The position numbers and the translations under genes were made by a program. Positions 14,013 through 16,369 of a stretch of DNA of 16,369 bases are shown here, in pieces. This stretch comes from ARK-14 sp002899805. Lineage in GTDB: Archaea > Thermoproteota > Thermoprotei_A > Sulfolobales > Fervidicoccaceae. Below the pieces are notes generated by a model. It was not told where the DNA came from. It saw only the letters and a list, made by a program, of their open reading frames with translations, and ran no database searches. The stretch covers positions 1-16,369 of the forward strand of contig JBAMMC010000036.1 in NCBI GenBank assembly GCA_039793985.1, read 5' to 3'. The first letter of the stretch is position 1. Each line of letters starts with the position of its first letter.

Positions 14013-14019
14013 TGAATCA

Positions 14020-14049
14020 CGGGATCCATCTATGCTTCTGTGGATCCCG
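14020..14049. promoter_or_regulatory. perfect 9-base inverted repeat upstream of S6e
   Basis: CGGGATCCA (14020-14028) and TGGATCCCG (14041-14049) are exact reverse complements around a 12-base spacer. The arms are G/C-rich in AT-rich surroundings. On the S6e strand the repeat lies immediately upstream of the proposed TATA box, so it may be an operator or activator site; as RNA it would form a stable stem-loop. Confidence 0.6.
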
Positions 14050-14058
14050 AAATATTTT

Positions 14059-14087
14059 AGCCTTTAGGATGTTTCATCCCTAAGGCT
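14059..14087. repeat. 13-base inverted repeat with a TTT centre
   Basis: AGCCTTTAGGATG (14059-14071) and CATCCCTAAGGCT (14075-14087) pair at 11 of 13 positions, with two adjacent mismatches. It stands ten bases from the previous repeat, so the two would form tandem stem-loops if transcribed. Confidence 0.55.
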
Positions 14088-14182
14088 TCATTAAATCTTT
14101 ATCGTAAGCAGTTTTAGTTTAATAATGGTTTATAAGAATTAGCTTTATCTACCATCACAAGAAGACCTTTTCGATGCTGAAA

Positions 14183-14201
14183 TAATTCTATGATAGAATT
14201 A
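14183..14201. repeat. perfect 8-base inverted repeat with TGA centre
   Basis: TAATTCTA and TAGAATTA are exact reverse complements around three bases. The arms are A/T-rich, so chance is less easily excluded than for the G/C-rich repeats nearby. Confidence 0.4.
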
Positions 14202-14314
14202 AGTGATTTGTTTTCATCCTTTCCAAGATATTTCTTTATATTATTACATAACGTTCAATTCGAACCCCATCATAAAACGGCTGGGATGAATTTATAGCGA
14301 GATAGGTTACAAAT

Positions 14315-14367
14315 GCTGGTTCATCTCAAAGGATATGCTGAAGGTATGAGAGTATTGAACCTAGAGC
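14315..14367 (+). repeat. long bulged stem-loop, candidate structured RNA
   Basis: GCT (14315), GGTTCA (14318-14323) and TCTCA (14324-14328) can pair with TGAGA (14347-14351), TGAACC (14356-14361) and AGC (14365-14367), leaving a GTAT bulge, a TAG bulge and an 18-base loop. The stem totals 14 pairs. I could not match it to a known RNA class; box C/D and H/ACA signatures are not clear. Confidence 0.35.
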
Positions 14368-14409
14368 TAGGAGGTGTGTAGATGAATATAATGCCTTATT
14401 AGAAATATG

Positions 14410-14433
14410 GAAGCTTCGCTCTAAATCGCGAAG
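14410..14433. repeat. hairpin whose 5' arm recurs at 10158-10170
   Basis: CTTCGC (14414-14419) and GCGAAG (14428-14433) form a perfect 6-base stem with an 8-base loop. The sequence GAAGCTTCGCTCT at 14410-14422 is identical to 10158-10170, where it also begins a hairpin. Confidence 0.4.
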
Positions 14434-14492
14434 TAGTCCAATGTTGTTTCTCCTCAAATATCAGACGTAGTTTTAACTTCATAGAATAAAAT

Positions 14493-14518
14493 CTCTTGTT
14501 TAAAAGAAATCACAAGAG
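14493..14518 (-). terminator. 7-base inverted repeat after aIF5B, possible 3' end structure
   Basis: CTCTTGT (14493-14499) and ACAAGAG (14512-14518) are exact reverse complements around 12 bases, 40-65 bases after the aIF5B stop. T-rich runs flank it on the minus strand. It may mark or protect the 3' end of the aIF5B mRNA; the long loop makes intrinsic termination uncertain. Confidence 0.3.
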
Positions 14519-14557
14519 TAAATCTCAGAGTTAAAAGAAGATAACTGGATGAAGAAC

Positions 14558-16357
14558 TCAAACAAAAGCATACATGGGATCCGTCTTTCTCTTTATTTTG
14601 ACTATTTCATTTAATACAAGCATAGAATCATCGCTCACATAGTTCTTTAGCTCCGTGAGTAACATTCTTGCATGCTGATCTGGAACATCCGTATAAAGTA
14701 TATCACCCTCATTTATATGCCTTCCAACCATGATATTTCCTTTTATAGAAAGAGCTACCTGCATACCAGGTCTAGCTTCTTTGATTGTTTGCCCTCTATC
14801 CTGCATTTGCAAAACTGAACCGACTTTTTTCCCATCTTCTGTCATCAAAGGAGCTCCAGGCTTCAAAACTCCACCTAGAACTTCAATTCCTACAATAACC
14901 GGATCACTTCTTCTGAATACAAATCCAGGGAGCAACCTTATCTTTGCAGGCCATATAATCGATTCGAGTTTTTTCTCAAGCTCTTTCCTTTTCAAATCCT
15001 GCCTCCATTTAAAGTAATCTTCAAGCAATCTGTATATGACATTGCTGAGCATAATTTGAACTCCGGATTTTTCTGCCTCTTCCTTTGCTTCTGGGAGGAC
15101 TTTAACATTGAAACCTAGTATAACACCTAAGCTCTCGTCTTCATGTTTAGATATCGCAGCTTCAATAACATCCCGTTTTGATATAGCTCCCACATCAGCA
15201 AGTCTAACAGGTATATTTTCTCTTCTTAGAGCCTCAACAAGAGCTTCTAAGGTTCCCAAAGCATCTGCTTTGGCTATTACGCCTGACCGATCAGTTTTGA
15301 CCTTAACACTTTCAATATCTTCTATTATCTTTTTCTTCACTTCTTCTAGTTTTTCTGGGCTATCGACCACCATTATAGGAGTTCCTGCTAGTGCTTTGTC
15401 TAGGTCAGGGGCTACTATCTTCACTCCACTAGATGCATAAACCTCTTCTACACTCATGAACTTGTCCTCGGGTGATCTGATTTCTTGCAATGGTTTTGGC
15501 ATCAATAAGGCTCTTACTTTCGTGACTATAACCCCCTCAGTTCCCCCGAGAACTATTGTATCTCCCTTTCTCAGCAACCCATCATATATGATGGCATCAA
15601 CTGTAGAACCAAGACCGCTCACTTCTTTAACTTCGAGCACTACTCCTTTTGCTGGTCCCATAGCGAATGTCAACCTATCTTTTAAATATTGCTGTGCGAG
15701 ACCAGCCAGCACTGCTAAAAGTTCAGCTATCCCTTCTCCGCTTTTCGCGGAAACCGGAACAATACTTACTGTTCTCGTGAAATCTCTTATTCTGTCAAAC
15801 CTATCGCTATTGAAACCATATTTTCCAAGTTCCCCCATAAGATAGTAAATTCTTTCGTCTAGTTCTTCTTTCGCTTTTTGTTGTTGTTTCTGATACGAAA
15901 TCAGAAATGGTTCCCCAGGATAGCTCCTCCAACCAGGTATCTTATCTATTTTGTTTGCTGCTACTATGAAAGGCACTCTTTTAGATTTTATTAATTGGAT
16001 CGACTCTACTGTTTGCTCTTTAAAGCCCTCTATTATATCCACCACTAGGATAGCAAAATCTGCTATCTCTCCACCTCTCCTGCGCATATTCATGAAAAGT
16101 TCGTGACCTGGAGTATCTATGAATAACAATCCTGGGATTTTGAGCTTGACTGGAATTATTTTCTTCAGCGGAGCAGCTATCTCCTCTATGACCCTTGAGG
16201 GGACGACACTCGCTCCAACATGTTGTGTTATCTCTCCCGGTTCTCTTCTAGCAACACTGGTTCCTCTTATTTTGTCAAGCAAACTAGTTTTCCCATGATC
16301 TACATGTCCCATAACCACAACGATTGGCTGTCTCAGCGGTAATTCTTTCTTTTCCAT
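14558..16357 (-). CDS. infB: translation initiation factor aIF5B (IF2-like)
   Basis: The 599-residue GTPase promotes joining of the ribosomal subunits at the end of initiation, the archaeal counterpart of eIF5B. G1 is GHVDHGKT (17-24), switch I has GEITQHVGA (41-49), switch II is DTPGH (81-85) and G4 is NKID (135-138); SAKSGEG marks G5. Domain II follows near 235-350, then the alpha/beta domain III (IAKADALGTLEALVEALR) and the C-terminal barrel with VIVGIEVLGGVLKPGAPL. There is no intein and no long eukaryote-like N-terminal extension; the length matches archaeal forms. The ATG at 16355-16357 has GGGAG about seven bases upstream; its promoter lies outside the window. About 600 gene-free bases separate it from S6e. 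Confidence 0.95.
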   Translation of the reverse strand: MEKKELPLRQPIVVVMGHVDHGKTSLLDKIRGTSVARREPGEITQHVGASVVPSRVIEEIAAPLKKIIPVKLKIPGLLFIDTPGHELFMNMRRRGGEIADFAILVVDIIEGFKEQTVESIQLIKSKRVPFIVAANKIDKIPGWRSYPGEPFLISYQKQQQKAKEELDERIYYLMGELGKYGFNSDRFDRIRDFTRTVSIVPVSAKSGEGIAELLAVLAGLAQQYLKDRLTFAMGPAKGVVLEVKEVSGLGSTVDAIIYDGLLRKGDTIVLGGTEGVIVTKVRALLMPKPLQEIRSPEDKFMSVEEVYASSGVKIVAPDLDKALAGTPIMVVDSPEKLEEVKKKIIEDIESVKVKTDRSGVIAKADALGTLEALVEALRRENIPVRLADVGAISKRDVIEAAISKHEDESLGVILGFNVKVLPEAKEEAEKSGVQIMLSNVIYRLLEDYFKWRQDLKRKELEKKLESIIWPAKIRLLPGFVFRRSDPVIVGIEVLGGVLKPGAPLMTEDGKKVGSVLQMQDRGQTIKEARPGMQVALSIKGNIMVGRHINEGDILYTDVPDQHARMLLTELKNYVSDDSMLVLNEIVKIKRKTDPMYAFV

Positions 16358-16369
16358 TCTTCTCCCTCA

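Larger units (their letters stand above)
13949..14557. other. gene-free, inverted-repeat-rich gap between aIF5B and S6e
   Basis: About 600 bases with no convincing protein gene and no tRNA or rRNA that I can fold. It holds six inverted repeats listed separately (14020-14049, 14059-14087, 14183-14201, 14315-14367, 14410-14433, 14493-14518). The longest open frame I find by eye is on the minus strand, 14114-14254, 46 codons after a stop but with no proper start codon at its head. A GGAGGT at 14370-14375 is followed at 14382 by a plus-strand ATG that opens only six codons. Possible contents are an S6e leader or operator, one or more small RNAs, or the remains of a lost gene. Confidence 0.6.

Noticed and set aside
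14250..14270. tRNA T-arm-like sequence (minus strand GGTTCGAATT)
   Set aside because: The flanking bases do not form the five-pair T stem, and no acceptor, D or anticodon arms fit around it.
14281..14350. possible box C/D small RNA (GGATGAA and CTGA boxes)
   Set aside because: Box C departs from the RTGATGA consensus, the internal D'/C' boxes are missing and the terminal stem does not form.
1..16369. CRISPR array, insertion sequence or prophage
   Set aside because: No regularly spaced direct repeats, transposase, integrase or phage genes were seen anywhere in the window.

Overview
The window is AT-rich archaeal chromosome. The gene content is wholly archaeal: PCNA, ribosomal proteins S3Ae and S6e, KEOPS subunit Pcc1, RNA polymerase subunits Rpo7 and Spt4, aIF2-gamma, aIF5B, archaeal-type OLA1 and GTP-dependent dephospho-CoA kinase. 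S6e carries the long internal insertion I know from crenarchaeal S6e, aIF2-gamma reads very close to the Sulfolobus protein as I remember it, and the sugar nucleotidyltransferase resembles the Sulfolobus ST0452 type. I infer a member of the Thermoproteota (crenarchaeal/TACK side) and cannot name the genus. Gene starts often use GGTGA, GTGAT or GGAGG ribosome-binding sites, and TTG starts are common.

Layout. (A) 1-2357, plus strand: an AbrB-ACT fusion regulator, a DUF72 protein, a small four-cysteine zinc protein and PCNA, the first three tightly packed. (B) 2390-4876, minus strand: a TFS-like zinc-ribbon protein, a degenerate RecJ/Cdc45-like protein, Pcc1 and S3Ae, which is a conserved archaeal neighbourhood. 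(C) 5142-6083, plus strand: a sulfite-oxidase-fold molybdopterin enzyme with an unrecognised N-terminal domain. (D) 6155-10055, plus strand: an overlapping operon of GlmU-like bifunctional enzyme, B12-binding-type radical SAM protein and OLA1/YchF GTPase. (E) 10216-13948, minus strand: S6e, aIF2-gamma, PIN-domain protein, Rpo7, Spt4 and dephospho-CoA kinase, a classic archaeal translation/transcription cluster. (F) 13949-14557: about 600 bases without a confident gene but with several inverted repeats. (G) 14558-16357, minus strand: aIF5B.

Most of the window is core information processing: DNA replication (PCNA, Cdc45-like), tRNA modification (Pcc1), translation initiation (aIF2-gamma, aIF5B), ribosome (S3Ae, S6e) and transcription (Rpo7, Spt4, TFS-like). 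I see no CRISPR array, transposon, prophage, toxin-antitoxin or defence island, and no clearly new multi-gene system. The points most worth checking are two genes that appear to begin at non-standard codons (ACG or ATC for the TFS-like gene, CTG for the GlmU-like gene), a half-lost zinc knuckle in aIF2-gamma, a TFS-like protein whose cleavage domain is replaced by an acidic tail, the extra domain on the molybdoenzyme, and the inverted-repeat-rich gap upstream of S6e.
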